Assembly (NCBI GenBank): GCA_003166875.1
Contig: PMUN01000329.1
Span: forward strand, 3,567-45,342
Source of the DNA: Bryobacterales bacterium
Lineage (GTDB): Bacteria; Acidobacteriota; Terriglobia; Bryobacterales; Bryobacteraceae
Direction: 5' to 3'
DNA length: 41,776 nt
Position 1 is the first letter of the stretch. The number at the start of each line of letters is the position of its first letter. Under the pieces are notes generated by a model. That model was not told the DNA's origin. It made no database searches and saw only the letters and a list, made by a program, of their open reading frames with translations. Shown one piece after another: positions 7,531 through 17,238 of the stretch. The translations under genes and the position numbers were made by a program.

Positions 7531-8696
7531 TGAATACCGCGATCCCATCGAAAACCATTCCAGTCGCTCGGCCCTCCTTTGGGGTGGATGAAGAGAATGC
7601 AGTTATAGCGGTACTCAGAAGCGGCTGGGTTAGTCAAGGTCCCCGTGCCGCTGAGTTCGAGCGCAACTTCGCTGAGTATGTTGGCGCGTCCTACGCCGTA
7701 GCTGTATCTTCTTGCACCACGGCTCTGCACTTGGCCCTTTTGGCCGCTGGAGTCAAACCTGGAGACGAAGTTCTGTGTCCCAGCCTGTCGTTCATAGCTA
7801 CTGCTAACGTCATTGTCCACGCCGGCGCAATTCCGGTCTTTGTTGATATTGACGAATCGACTTACAACATTGACCCGAGCTGCATCGAGCGTGCGATCAC
7901 TCCTCGGACGAAAGCCATCTTGGCGGTTCACCAGATTGGCTTGCCTGCTGCCATTGACGAGATCAATGACATCGCGAGCCGTCATGGTCTGCTGGTGATT
8001 GAAGACGCAGCTTGTGCCATTGGTTCCAGATACATGGGCCAGCGCATTGGACTGCCACATACCTCGATGGCCTGCTTCAGTTTTCATCCACGGAAGGTGC
8101 TGACCACCGGAGAAGGTGGAATGATCACGACGTGTGACAAGGAGCTGGCGGCGCGCATTCGTGGACTGCGGCAGCACGCCATGACGATCTCGGATCTGAC
8201 TCGGCACGGCTCAAGCAAAGTTGTAATTGAAAGCTATGACGAGGTTGGTTACAACTACCGAATGACCGACTTGCAGGCCGCGATTGGGCTGGTGCAATTG
8301 GGGCGCATCGAAGAAATGATTGACAGGCGAAGGGAACTGGCTCTGCGCTATTCATCACGGCTTTCTTCTCTCCCTTGGCTGGTGCTGCCGGCCGAACCGG
8401 CAGAAAGCCGTCACAACTTTCAGTCCTATATGGTGCGGCTCCTGAGTGATGCTCCCATCGGCCGGGATGAACTGATGCAGGAATTACTCGACCGCGGAAT
8501 TTCCTCACGCCGCGGGATTATGGCAATTCACCGCGAAGCGCCATACCGCAACGAGAAGTGGGATGTTGGCCTACCGGTGACGAATCTGGTGACAGATACC
8601 GCCGTTATCCTGCCACTCTTCTATGAGATGACGGAAGACGAGCAAGACTATGTTATCGAGTGTTTCGAAGAAATTGCTCATTTGGCTGTGAAGTAG
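7530..8696 (+). CDS. DegT/DnrJ/EryC1-family sugar aminotransferase
   Basis: A 388-residue PLP-dependent enzyme expected to transfer an amino group, usually from glutamate, to a keto-sugar nucleotide. The N-terminal IPVARPSFGVDEENAV, the SCTTALHLAL phosphate-binding region, IEDAACAIGS (cofactor Asp) and FSFHPRKVLTTGEGGM with the Schiff-base Lys at about residue 189 are all present. The GTG at 7530 is chosen because it forms TAGTG with the previous stop and is preceded by GGAGG; the longer frame from 7482 runs inside the epimerase gene. It could act on the 4-keto or 3-keto product of the adjacent SDR or dehydrogenase. A second DegT gene lies at 33932. Confidence 0.9.
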   Translation: MNTAIPSKTIPVARPSFGVDEENAVIAVLRSGWVSQGPRAAEFERNFAEYVGASYAVAVSSCTTALHLALLAAGVKPGDEVLCPSLSFIATANVIVHAGAIPVFVDIDESTYNIDPSCIERAITPRTKAILAVHQIGLPAAIDEINDIASRHGLLVIEDAACAIGSRYMGQRIGLPHTSMACFSFHPRKVLTTGEGGMITTCDKELAARIRGLRQHAMTISDLTRHGSSKVVIESYDEVGYNYRMTDLQAAIGLVQLGRIEEMIDRRRELALRYSSRLSSLPWLVLPAEPAESRHNFQSYMVRLLSDAPIGRDELMQELLDRGISSRRGIMAIHREAPYRNEKWDVGLPVTNLVTDTAVILPLFYEMTEDEQDYVIECFEEIAHLAVK

Positions 8697-8742
8697 CGCC
8701 GCCGAGCAGTTAGCTGGATCAAGAGACCCCAATATTCAATCA

Positions 8743-10323
8743 ATGTTGTCCAGTACATCCAGCGAGCCTGTGGGCGCCACTTTAGAATCCTCGCCAGTAG
8801 CGGCTGAGGCGGCGCCGGCTGAGAAGAACACCTACGGTCAGATACTGAAGTCCTCAGTATTGGTCGGTGGCTCTTCGTTGCTGAATATCGCAATCGGTAT
8901 TGTTCGTACCAAGGCCATGGCTGTGTTGCTTGGACCAGCCGGGTTCGGACTGTTTGGTCTCTACGGATCAATCTCCAACCTCACTCAGAGCATTGCTGGC
9001 ATGGGGGTCAACAGCAGTGGTGTACGGCAGGTTGCTGAGGCGGTCGGTTCAAACGACCTAGGGCGGGTCGCGCAAACCAGCACCGTGCTGCGGCGAGTAT
9101 CGATCCTGCTCGGAGCGCTTGGAGCTGTTTTTCTTCTGGTATTCGCTCGCCAAGTGTCTATCTTGACTTTTGGCACCGATCAAAACTCCGCCGCCATAAG
9201 GCTGCTGTCCATCGCTGTCTTTTTCACTTTAGTATCCGCTGGTCAAGGGGCTTTGATCCAAGGACTCCGGCGCATCTCCGATCTCGCGAAAATGAACGTA
9301 TTGGGGGCGCTCTTTGGAACGATCCTGACCATTCCCCTGGTGTATTGGCTTCGCGATCAAGGTGTCGTTCCGGCCCTAGCCGGTGTGGCGGCTGTCACCC
9401 TTATTACTTCGTGGTGGTTTAGCCGTAAGGTGCGTATTCACCATCCGTCAATGACCTCCTCTCAGGTGGGCCACGAAGCTGCCGAGCTTCTAAAGCTGGG
9501 CCTCGCATTCATGGCAACCGGTCTAATGACAATGGGGAGCTCTTACGTAGTTCGAATCATAGTCCTGCGAACACTCGGGTTCGAAGCAACTGGGATGTAC
9601 CAATCTGCGTGGACTCTCGGGGGGCTGTATGTCGGATTCATCCTACAGGCGATGGGAGCGGACTTTTACCCCCGTCTGACTGCCAGCGCGAATGACAATC
9701 CCAAGTGCAACCGTCTGGTGAACGAGCAGACCCGTGTAGGCCTTTTGTTGGCGGGCCCGGGCGTCATTGCAACCCTCACATTCGCACCGCTGATCATCGC
9801 AGTGTTGTACAGTGCGAAATTCGCCGCCGCCGTGGGAATCCTCCGGTGGATATGTCTAGGCGCGACTCTTCAGGTAATTTCCTGGCCGATGGGCTTCATC
9901 ATCGTAGCCAAGAACGACCGGCTGATTTTTCTCGGGAGCGACCTGTTGTGGACGGTTGTCCACATTGGTCTGGCATGGACGTGCGTGCGATACTTCGGGC
10001 TGAACGGCACCGGCATGGCCTTTTTCGGCTCGTATGTTTTTAATCTAGCGCTCATCTACGCAATCGTCCGGCGCCGGACCGGTTTTCGCTGGTCTCGCGA
10101 GAACATACAAACAGGCATGTTGTTCCTTTCTTTAATCGGCGTGACATTCTGCGCGTTTTATCTGCTGCCCGGCCTTTGGACGGTCGGCCTGGGAACAGTG
10201 GCGCTGGCTCTGAGCTGTGTTTACTCGATCCGCGTGCTCCTAACCGTCATTCCTTGGGACCAGACACCGCGCGCGATCCAGAAGTTGCTCATGCTCGGCC
10301 GTCCGAAGCTTCTGGTCAATTAA
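8743..10323 (+). CDS. Wzx-type polysaccharide flippase (MOP superfamily)
   Basis: A 526-residue polytopic membrane protein with about 12-14 hydrophobic segments from residue 45 onward. After a polar N-terminal tail of about 30 residues, SSVLVGGSSLLNIAIGIVRTKAMAVLLGPAGFGLFGLYGSI is the classic first-helix pattern of O-antigen/EPS translocases (written here as contiguous blocks around residues 38-78 it reads SSVLVGGSSLLNI, RTKAMAVLLGPAGFGLFGLY). It would move undecaprenyl-linked repeat units to the periplasmic face. It follows the aminotransferase by 46 bases and precedes the glycosyltransferase block, a normal place for wzx. Substrate specificity cannot be predicted. Confidence 0.9.
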   Translation: MLSSTSSEPVGATLESSPVAAEAAPAEKNTYGQILKSSVLVGGSSLLNIAIGIVRTKAMAVLLGPAGFGLFGLYGSISNLTQSIAGMGVNSSGVRQVAEAVGSNDLGRVAQTSTVLRRVSILLGALGAVFLLVFARQVSILTFGTDQNSAAIRLLSIAVFFTLVSAGQGALIQGLRRISDLAKMNVLGALFGTILTIPLVYWLRDQGVVPALAGVAAVTLITSWWFSRKVRIHHPSMTSSQVGHEAAELLKLGLAFMATGLMTMGSSYVVRIIVLRTLGFEATGMYQSAWTLGGLYVGFILQAMGADFYPRLTASANDNPKCNRLVNEQTRVGLLLAGPGVIATLTFAPLIIAVLYSAKFAAAVGILRWICLGATLQVISWPMGFIIVAKNDRLIFLGSDLLWTVVHIGLAWTCVRYFGLNGTGMAFFGSYVFNLALIYAIVRRRTGFRWSRENIQTGMLFLSLIGVTFCAFYLLPGLWTVGLGTVALALSCVYSIRVLLTVIPWDQTPRAIQKLLMLGRPKLLVN

Positions 10324-10354
10324 GTAACGTTGCGAAAGTGATGGGCATCATTCG

Positions 10355-11350
10355 ATGAGTTCTGTTGACATAATCGTCCCATGTTACCGTTATGCGCACT
10401 ATTTGCGGGAGTGCGTAAGTAGCGTTCTCGGGCAGTCCGTGGAGCATCTTCGCGTTTTGATTATCGATGACGCTTCACCGGATAACACGGCCGAAGTGGC
10501 GGCCGAACTCGCAAAAGAAGATTCCCGAGTGACTGTTTTACGGCACTCTACCAACAAGGGCCACATCGCGACGTATAACGAGGGGATCGAATGGGTCTCA
10601 GCGGATTACATGTTGCTTCTTTCCGCGGACGATTACTTGTTACCTGGCGCGCTCGGCCGTTCGGTGAACCTCATGGATGCTTCGAGTGATGTGGGCCTCA
10701 CCTTTGGTAAGGCTATCGTGCGTCACGACCGGGACCGGGCCGGGGACATGAATGGCATCGACCGCAGCGAGGACTACCGTATCCTGAGCGGACTGGAATT
10801 CATCGAACTCAGCGGAGCGAGCAATATTGTACCGACAGCCGCTGCCGTTGTTCGAACCGCACTCCAGAAACGCCTGGGAGGGTATCGCCCTGAATTGCCG
10901 CACAGCGGCGATATGGAGATGTGGTTACGATTCGCCGCACATGGGCCGGTTGGGATGTTTGAAGCCCACCAGGCGGTGTACCGCCGGCATGACGGGAATA
11001 TGTCGGTACCGTATTTGTCACGCAGCGGATTGCAGGATCTTCTGCAGCGCAAGGCCGCATTCGATTGCTTTTTTGAAACCTGCGGCAAGGCGCTGCCGAA
11101 CTTATCTCGGCTTCGTTTCCGCTTGTTTCGGCTGCTCGGCCGCGAAGCGATTGGGTTTGCCAGCTCTGCGTTCAACGAAGGCGAAATGGAGGTTTCCGAA
11201 AAACTTTCTGCTTTCGCACTCGCCGTGTGCCCCCAAGTTGAGAGATCGTTGCCTTGGATTAGGCTCGCCTGCAAGCGGAGTTTGGGTCAGAGAAGGTGGA
11301 GAGCTTTGCGGCCCGCGGTCGCTAGAATCCGACAAGCGATGTTCAGCTGA
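10355..11350 (+). CDS. Family 2 glycosyltransferase
   Basis: A 331-residue GT-A fold transferase. It opens with VDIIVPCYRYAHYLRECVSS; the nucleotide-binding motif LIIDDASPDNT lies at about 46-56, and the metal-binding motif LSADDYLLPG at about 88-97. The segment LPHSGDMEMWLRFAAHG followed by AVYRRHDGNMS is the usual acceptor region of GT2 enzymes in O-antigen clusters. No membrane helix is evident. It starts 31 bases after the flippase. It should add one sugar to the lipid-linked repeat; donor and linkage are unknown. Confidence 0.87.
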   Translation: MSSVDIIVPCYRYAHYLRECVSSVLGQSVEHLRVLIIDDASPDNTAEVAAELAKEDSRVTVLRHSTNKGHIATYNEGIEWVSADYMLLLSADDYLLPGALGRSVNLMDASSDVGLTFGKAIVRHDRDRAGDMNGIDRSEDYRILSGLEFIELSGASNIVPTAAAVVRTALQKRLGGYRPELPHSGDMEMWLRFAAHGPVGMFEAHQAVYRRHDGNMSVPYLSRSGLQDLLQRKAAFDCFFETCGKALPNLSRLRFRLFRLLGREAIGFASSAFNEGEMEVSEKLSAFALAVCPQVERSLPWIRLACKRSLGQRRWRALRPAVARIRQAMFS

Positions 11351-11430
11351 AAGTGAACGCCGCACGTTCATCCTGAACCACCAGTTTGCCGAGATATAAA
11401 CACTTCACCACGATTTTCGGCCAACGCAAT

Positions 11431-12420
11431 ATGAAACTATCAATAGTCATCCTTTGCTGGAACGACAAGAAGGTTATCGGTGATTGTCTCGGGTCCATCT
11501 ACGCCCAGGCCCAGGAATTCGACATTGAGGTGATCGTGTCCGACAACGGATCTACCGATGGTTCAATCGAATTCATCCACCAAGCCTATCCGAATGCACA
11601 GGTCTTGCAGAATGGGAAGAATCTCGGTTTCGCGCAGGGAAACAATGTTGGAATCAATCGAAGTACCGGCGAGTACGTCCTGATTCTCAATCCCGACACC
11701 ATCCTCCACAGTCACGCCCTCGAGAACCTGGCCGCTTGCGCCGATCGCCATCCCGAGGCCGGAGCCTTCGGGTGCCGCGTGTTAAACCCCGACGGCTCAT
11801 TTCAGAACCCGGCACGCCCATTCCCAACCATTTGGCGGAGTTGGATTGCGGCCCTGTATTTGAGGCCGCTGGCGTACTTCTCCGATGTCTTCATTTCCGA
11901 CATATATACCGGCTGGGACGGTCTCACGGAGCGGGTAATCGACTGGCAGTCGGGTTGTTGCGTCATGTTCCGGCGCGATGTGTTGCGAGCTCTCGGCGGA
12001 TTCGATAACCAATTCTTCTACCACTACGAAGAAGTGGATCTGTGTCTACGAACCTGGAAAGCCGGACATAGCATCGTCTATACTCCGGATGCCGTAATCA
12101 CCCATCTTGGCGGGCAGTCCGTCAACCGCTTTCCTGTACGATTCGAGCTCGAGAAATGCCGTAGCCGCTATCGATACTTCTACAAGCATTTTGGTTCCGA
12201 GGGCGCTCGGAAAAGCCGACTCACGAACCTGGCCTGGTTTCGAGTTCGGCAACTGGGCTGGAGGTTGAAAGGTCTATGCTCCCGTTCGGAAGGATTGGAA
12301 AGCCGTTTGGAGATGTATCGTCGGATGGCGCAATGGAATAAGCATATCGATCCGGCCAGATTCGTTCAGCAGGGCGAGGAGCCTAAGGCCATGGAGGAGT
12401 TAGTAAGTCAGCAGTCTTAG
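11431..12420 (+). CDS. Family 2 glycosyltransferase, rhamnosyltransferase-like
   Basis: A 329-residue GT2 enzyme: LSIVILCWNDKKVIGDCL at the N-terminus, VSDNGSTDGS as nucleotide-binding motif, LILNPDTILH as the DXD-equivalent, and FYHYEEVDLCLRTWKAGH in the acceptor domain. This NPDT plus EEVDLC combination is common in WbbL-type rhamnosyltransferases and relatives, so rhamnose is a reasonable guess and no more. The ATG at 11431 begins directly with the conserved strand and is preferred over 11386, which would add 15 unrelated residues. The ribosome site is weak. Confidence 0.87.
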   Translation: MKLSIVILCWNDKKVIGDCLGSIYAQAQEFDIEVIVSDNGSTDGSIEFIHQAYPNAQVLQNGKNLGFAQGNNVGINRSTGEYVLILNPDTILHSHALENLAACADRHPEAGAFGCRVLNPDGSFQNPARPFPTIWRSWIAALYLRPLAYFSDVFISDIYTGWDGLTERVIDWQSGCCVMFRRDVLRALGGFDNQFFYHYEEVDLCLRTWKAGHSIVYTPDAVITHLGGQSVNRFPVRFELEKCRSRYRYFYKHFGSEGARKSRLTNLAWFRVRQLGWRLKGLCSRSEGLESRLEMYRRMAQWNKHIDPARFVQQGEEPKAMEELVSQQS

Positions 12421-12456
12421 ATCTTTAGCGGCGAAAAGAAGAAAAGGACAATTATC

Positions 12457-13470
12457 ATGTCGATTTCGTTAGTTACAGGCGGCGCGGGATTTCTGGGGGC
12501 GCACGTTACCCAACAATTACTCGACGCAGGTCACGATGTAGTTGTATTGGATGATCTTAGCGGGGGCTTTCTGGACAACGTCCCTCCAGGCGCCGACTTT
12601 GTGCAAGGCTCAATTCTCGATCACGAGTTGCTGCATCGTCTCTTTCATAGGTACCACTTCACATATGTGTATCACTTGGCGGCATACGCCGCGGAAGGGC
12701 TTAGCCACTTCATCAAGAGATTCAACTATCAGAACAACCTGATCGGTTCCGTGAACCTCATCAATGAATCGGTGAACCACAATGTGAAGTGTTTTGTCTT
12801 CACCTCGTCCATCGCGGTGTACGGCGCCGGCCAAGCGCCGATGGCGGAAGAAATGATTCCTGTGCCCGAGGATTCCTATGGAATTGCAAAACTAGCCGTG
12901 GAACAGGAACTCAAAGTTAGTCACGAAATGTTCGGATTGGATCACGTGATCTTTCGGCCGCACAACGTCTACGGAGAGAAGCAGAATATCGGGGACCGCT
13001 ACCGCAACGTGGTAGGAATCTTCATGAATAATTTGCTTCAGGATCTGCCCATGACGATCTTTGGCGACGGCACGCAACAGCGAGCTTTCACCCACATCAA
13101 TGACGTCGCCCCAATCATTGCTAGGTCGGTTGATGTACCGGCAGCCCGCAACCAAATCTTCAACGTCGGCGCCGATACACCTTATACGGTGAACGAACTC
13201 GCAAGATTTGTAGCCGACGCGATGCGAAAGGCCTGCCGTATCGAGTACCTGGACGCCCGCAACGAAGTGAAAGTGGCTTTCTCCGACCACAGCAAGGCGG
13301 AGCGGGTTTTCGGAACCGGCCAGAAAATCTCCCTTCCGGATGGAATTCGCTCTATGGCGGACTGGGTGATGTGGCATGGCGCGCGCAAGAGCAACGTGTT
13401 TGAGCAAATTGAAATCGCGAAGAATATGCCGCCGAGTTGGGCCGCAGTGGCACAACCGGTCCAGGTATAG
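12457..13470 (+). CDS. UDP-glucose 4-epimerase-like SDR enzyme
   Basis: A 337-residue extended SDR. LVTGGAGFLGAHV is the NAD-binding loop, HLAAYAAEG follows the nucleotide domain, SSIAVYG carries the catalytic Ser and YGIAK the Tyr/Lys pair; RPHNVYGEKQNIGDRYRNVV and FGDGTQQRAFTHINDVA are GalE-like substrate elements. It would interconvert hexose epimers such as UDP-Glc/UDP-Gal or their N-acetyl forms. A ribosome site AAAAGGA precedes the ATG. It differs clearly from the SDR at 6547, so the locus probably feeds in two modified sugars. Substrate unknown. Confidence 0.88.
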   Translation: MSISLVTGGAGFLGAHVTQQLLDAGHDVVVLDDLSGGFLDNVPPGADFVQGSILDHELLHRLFHRYHFTYVYHLAAYAAEGLSHFIKRFNYQNNLIGSVNLINESVNHNVKCFVFTSSIAVYGAGQAPMAEEMIPVPEDSYGIAKLAVEQELKVSHEMFGLDHVIFRPHNVYGEKQNIGDRYRNVVGIFMNNLLQDLPMTIFGDGTQQRAFTHINDVAPIIARSVDVPAARNQIFNVGADTPYTVNELARFVADAMRKACRIEYLDARNEVKVAFSDHSKAERVFGTGQKISLPDGIRSMADWVMWHGARKSNVFEQIEIAKNMPPSWAAVAQPVQV

Positions 13471-13482
13471 CGGATCAGGCGT

Positions 13483-14769
13483 ATGCCAGCAACACAATCA
13501 ACGCGAAGCGCGTCACAGAAAAACGAGCATCAGCCACGTAGAGGGCTGCGCGTGTGCATGCTGGCTTATTCATTTTACGAAAGTGACACGCGGATTCTGC
13601 AATATGCGACCGCCCTCAGCAAACGCGGGGACACGGTGGACGTTCTCGCGCTGCGTCGCGACGAGGACCAGCCTGAATTCGAAGTTCTTAGTGGTGTGAG
13701 AGTATTCCGGATTCAATCGCGCAAGGTGAACGAAAAGGGATTGTCGACCTATGCGAAGCGAATCCTCCATTTTCTTCTGCGCTCCACTTGCTTCCTGCGC
13801 CAGAAGCACCGCGAACACCCCTACGACGTGGTACATGTACACAACGTACCCGACTTTTTAGTTTTGGCGGCTCTCCCTCTTAAATTCAAGAAAGTTCCTG
13901 TGATTTTGGACATTCACGACTTACTGCCGGAGTTCTACTCGAGTAAGTTCAAAGTCAGCCACAACTCGCTGGTATTCAAGCTGTTGAAATTTGTGGAACG
14001 CTTCTCGGCTGCCTTTGCGACGCACGTCGTAGTCGCAAATCACCTGTGGCGGGATCGCTTTGTCCAGCGATCTGCCAGCGCGCGGAAATGCAGCGTGATC
14101 CGCAATTATCCGGATCTTGATATTTTCGTCGCGCAATCCGCGCGGACGGAGACGAATAGCGGCCGGTTCCTGATAGTGTATCCGGGTTCCTTGAACGCAC
14201 ATCAAGGCCTGGATGTGGCTATCCGTGCGTTCGCAAAGGTCGCGGGCCGAATACCGGACGCGGACTTCCATATTTACGGCGAAGGAGCGGCCAAGCCTTC
14301 CTTGATCGAACTGACAAACCGGTTGGGAATGCAGGATCGGGTGACGTTCCACGGACTATTACCCAGCGCGGAAATCGCCCGTGTCATGGCCACTGCCGAT
14401 TTGGCGATTGAGCCGAAACGGGCTACCTCAGCCTTCGGAAACGAAGCTTTGAGTACTAAGATTCTGGAGTTCATGGCCCTTGGCGTCCCGCTGATTGCAT
14501 CCAAGACGAAAATCCACGCCTATTACTACGACGACTCGATCATCCGGTATTACGAGCATGACGATGAGTCGGCGCTGGCCGAATGTATTGTTCAGATGCA
14601 ACGAGATCCGCAATTGCGTGCGGGATACGCGAGCAGAGCCGCGATTTACGCCAGCAAGAATAATTGGCAGGTGAAGAAAGTGGAATACCTTCAGCTGGTG
14701 GATTCACTGGCCGCTAACCAAGTCCGTGTGCCCAGCAGCGCTTATAAGGCGGCCGGCGCTGCCGGATGA
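13483..14769 (+). CDS. Family 4 glycosyltransferase
   Basis: A 428-residue GT-B fold enzyme. LRVCMLAYSFYESDTRILQY begins the N-terminal Rossmann domain after about 24 polar residues; VVHVHNVPDFLVLAALPL and VILDIHDLLPEFY follow. The C-terminal domain shows FLIVYPGSLNAHQGLD and the donor-binding EPKRATSAF...STKILEFMALGVPLIASK with the E-x7-E-like spacing of GT4 retaining transferases. It starts 12 bases after the epimerase stop. The HNVPDF and HDLLPE elements are frequent in GT4 enzymes of EPS clusters. Donor and acceptor are unknown. Confidence 0.88.
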   Translation: MPATQSTRSASQKNEHQPRRGLRVCMLAYSFYESDTRILQYATALSKRGDTVDVLALRRDEDQPEFEVLSGVRVFRIQSRKVNEKGLSTYAKRILHFLLRSTCFLRQKHREHPYDVVHVHNVPDFLVLAALPLKFKKVPVILDIHDLLPEFYSSKFKVSHNSLVFKLLKFVERFSAAFATHVVVANHLWRDRFVQRSASARKCSVIRNYPDLDIFVAQSARTETNSGRFLIVYPGSLNAHQGLDVAIRAFAKVAGRIPDADFHIYGEGAAKPSLIELTNRLGMQDRVTFHGLLPSAEIARVMATADLAIEPKRATSAFGNEALSTKILEFMALGVPLIASKTKIHAYYYDDSIIRYYEHDDESALAECIVQMQRDPQLRAGYASRAAIYASKNNWQVKKVEYLQLVDSLAANQVRVPSSAYKAAGAAG

Positions 14770-14821
14770 CGCTCCGCATCTCAAGATGCCACTCCAGCCT
14801 TCGAGTAAAAAGAGCAACCCT

Positions 14822-15724
14822 ATGTCTGCCCCTCGCTATGTGATATTCACCGCGGCATATAACGAGGAGCGCTTCATCGGGCGGACCATTAGATCGGTTA
14901 TTGCACAAACCGTTCTTCCAACTAAGTGGGTGATTGTAAGTGACGGTTCCACCGATGGCACCGATGACATTGTCCGGGATTACTGTGCTACTCACAACTT
15001 CATTAAACTGCTGCGCCAGGACACGGCGGAACGCCGCGGTATTCTGCGAAAAGCCAAAGCCCTGGCCCTCGCGTACGAAGAGCTCGAAACCGTCCAGTAT
15101 GAGTTTCTGGGCAATCTCGACGCGGATGTATCCTTTGATACCCGATATTGTGAAACACTCCTCGAGCGCTTTCAATGCGATCCCGCCTTGGGAATCAGCG
15201 GTGGATTGATCCAGGAGGAGCAGGCAGGGGAATTCAGGGACCGCAAGTCCAACAATGTCCGGTCCGTGGCCCACGCGGCGCAGATGGTGCGGCGGGAGTG
15301 TTACGAGGGTATCGGCGGATACATTCCGCTGAAATACGGAGGCGAAGATTGGTTCGCCGAAGTGAGCGCCAGGATGCAGGGCTGGACGGTGAAAGCTTTT
15401 GCCGACCTTAAGATCATGCATCATCGCCGGACGGGAACGGCCGACAGCGCGATGCGCCATGCTTTTCGACAAGGCCTGATGGATTATTCCGTGGGCAGCC
15501 TTCCAGCGTTTGAGCTCCTTAAATGCGCACGACGGATTCCAGAATGGCCGGTTGCGATTGGTGCGGCGGCGCGCCTGACAGGGTTTTGGTGGTCGTACTT
15601 CAGCAAACAACCGCGGCTGGTCTCACCAGAATTTATCAGCTTTCTCCGTAACGAGCAAAGGGAGAGACTGCGGCTCTTTTTCAATGGCATACCGGGCTTA
15701 ACACGTGACCTCGACAACTGCTGA
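14822..15724 (+). CDS. Family 2 glycosyltransferase
   Basis: A 300-residue GT2 enzyme beginning PRYVIFTAAYNEERFIGRTI, with VSDGSTDGTDDIV as nucleotide-binding motif, LGNLDADVSFD as the metal-binding segment and KYGGEDWFAEVSARMQGW (GED motif) as the acceptor or catalytic-base region. A C-terminal hydrophobic stretch near 245-262 may contact the membrane. The ATG at 14822 starts directly before the conserved strand; an in-frame ATG at 14786 is also possible and neither has a good ribosome site. The upstream frame from 14726 overlaps the previous gene. It is one of four GT2 genes in the locus. Confidence 0.86.
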   Translation: MSAPRYVIFTAAYNEERFIGRTIRSVIAQTVLPTKWVIVSDGSTDGTDDIVRDYCATHNFIKLLRQDTAERRGILRKAKALALAYEELETVQYEFLGNLDADVSFDTRYCETLLERFQCDPALGISGGLIQEEQAGEFRDRKSNNVRSVAHAAQMVRRECYEGIGGYIPLKYGGEDWFAEVSARMQGWTVKAFADLKIMHHRRTGTADSAMRHAFRQGLMDYSVGSLPAFELLKCARRIPEWPVAIGAAARLTGFWWSYFSKQPRLVSPEFISFLRNEQRERLRLFFNGIPGLTRDLDNC

Positions 15725-15730
15725 TCCTCA

Positions 15731-17212
15731 ATGTCTCTGGTCATATTCATCGATGCCGTCATTGTCGCCACACTGGTTTTCATCTCCGTTCGTAAAGGTG
15801 TGGAGGAGGCGTTACCGTATTGGGCGTTCTTCGCTGTCCTCTTGCCGCAAGAAGCGAGGATCAGCCTGGCTGGAGCTTTTGATCTCTCCAGCACAAGACT
15901 CGCCCTGGTCACTCTATTTGCGTTGTTCTTGATGTACCGGCCGAAAATCGGCCCCCGCCAGCTTCCGCTTAAGAACCACATATGGGTACACGTTGGGTGG
16001 GCGATGTTCTCGACGGTGTTTTCGATCGTTTTCACAGCCAGCGTCAAGCAATTACTCGCTCAAGTCTTGGAATATTACCTGCTCTACTACATTCTGATCA
16101 ACGCGATAACGAACGTAGGAACTATCACAAAAATAATGTACGCCATGGTGATCGCGATGGCGGTCTGCTCGGTGCTTGGATTGCTCGAGATCTATTCACA
16201 TTGGACAGTAGTATCGATCTTCCCCACCGAACTGCAGAAGAACTACGGTGCCAGCGCGCTGTACGCGGAGAATTTCGACCGCGGCGTGCGTGCTCGCTCC
16301 ACCTTTCCTCATCCCATCCATTTCGGCGGGGCCCTGGCGATGACGATTCCGTTCACACTCTATCTGGTATCCACGTCCAGCGCAATGTCAAGAAAAGTTT
16401 GGCTGAACGTTGCACTGCTTCTAATGTTTTGGGCCCTTTACAAAACCGGAAGCCGGGGACCTTGGATCGCGGCCGCGACCGCTATCGGCATTCTCGCCGT
16501 CGCCGCGGAACCACGAATTCGGAAACGGATCTTCGCCGGCGTCGCTTTGGCCGGCTTGCTTCTGGTCTGTCGACCCGGAATCCTGGAGACGCTGGTCAAT
16601 ATGTATTTGGCGACCATGGATACGAACTCCATGATGGGCAGCTCGTTTGAATACCGCCCGGTGTTGTTCCATACCGTGACAAAAACGCTCAACAGCGACA
16701 TCGGGCGGGGCTTTCTGGGTTTCGGATTGGAGTCCTTTCGTGACAAAGGACTCATTCTTGAAATGCCCGGTATAGAGACGCATCGCTGGTTTACCTGTGA
16801 CAGTACCTGGATTCTGTTCGCGTACGAGTCGGGATACGTGGGGCTGATTATCCTGGGAAGCCTTCTGCTCCGGCCTGCCGCTATGGCTTATCGTAGCTTC
16901 CGCAGGCTGTCGAAACCCGACCGGCACTTCAGTCTAATAGCCCTCAGTTCCTTGGTTTCGTTCTACGTAGTGATGATATCGGTCTCGATTTACGGTTGGG
17001 GCCAGAACGGCTACATGCTGTGGACCGTGATCTCGGTATCCATCGCCTACACGCTTCTGAAGACAGCGGACGCGGACGACTGCGAGACGTCCATCCCGAA
17101 TGACGAAATCGACTCAGGTTCGGAGCTCAAGAACGAATTCGCGCTCGCTGGCGACCAAGACCGCTGGTTTCTGCAAATGGTAAATCAATCCGACCAGACT
17201 GAAGCGGATTGA
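15731..17212 (+). CDS. Wzy-type polymerase / O-antigen ligase-like membrane protein
   Basis: A 493-residue polytopic protein with about 11-12 hydrophobic helices. The best marker is YKTGSRGPWIAAATA in the middle: the SRG.W pattern is conserved in the O-antigen ligase/Wzy domain and marks the large periplasmic loop side. RARSTFPHPIHFGGALAM upstream and WFTCDSTWILFAYESGYVGL downstream are also typical. A soluble acidic tail of about 45 residues follows the last helix. With a Wzx flippase and Wzz/CpsD genes nearby, polymerisation of the repeat unit is the likelier role, but sequence alone does not separate polymerase from ligase. The gene starts six bases after the GT2 stop. Confidence 0.85.
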   Translation: MSLVIFIDAVIVATLVFISVRKGVEEALPYWAFFAVLLPQEARISLAGAFDLSSTRLALVTLFALFLMYRPKIGPRQLPLKNHIWVHVGWAMFSTVFSIVFTASVKQLLAQVLEYYLLYYILINAITNVGTITKIMYAMVIAMAVCSVLGLLEIYSHWTVVSIFPTELQKNYGASALYAENFDRGVRARSTFPHPIHFGGALAMTIPFTLYLVSTSSAMSRKVWLNVALLLMFWALYKTGSRGPWIAAATAIGILAVAAEPRIRKRIFAGVALAGLLLVCRPGILETLVNMYLATMDTNSMMGSSFEYRPVLFHTVTKTLNSDIGRGFLGFGLESFRDKGLILEMPGIETHRWFTCDSTWILFAYESGYVGLIILGSLLLRPAAMAYRSFRRLSKPDRHFSLIALSSLVSFYVVMISVSIYGWGQNGYMLWTVISVSIAYTLLKTADADDCETSIPNDEIDSGSELKNEFALAGDQDRWFLQMVNQSDQTEAD

Positions 17213-17238
17213 AGCAGCCGAGTATTCCTCGAAGCTCA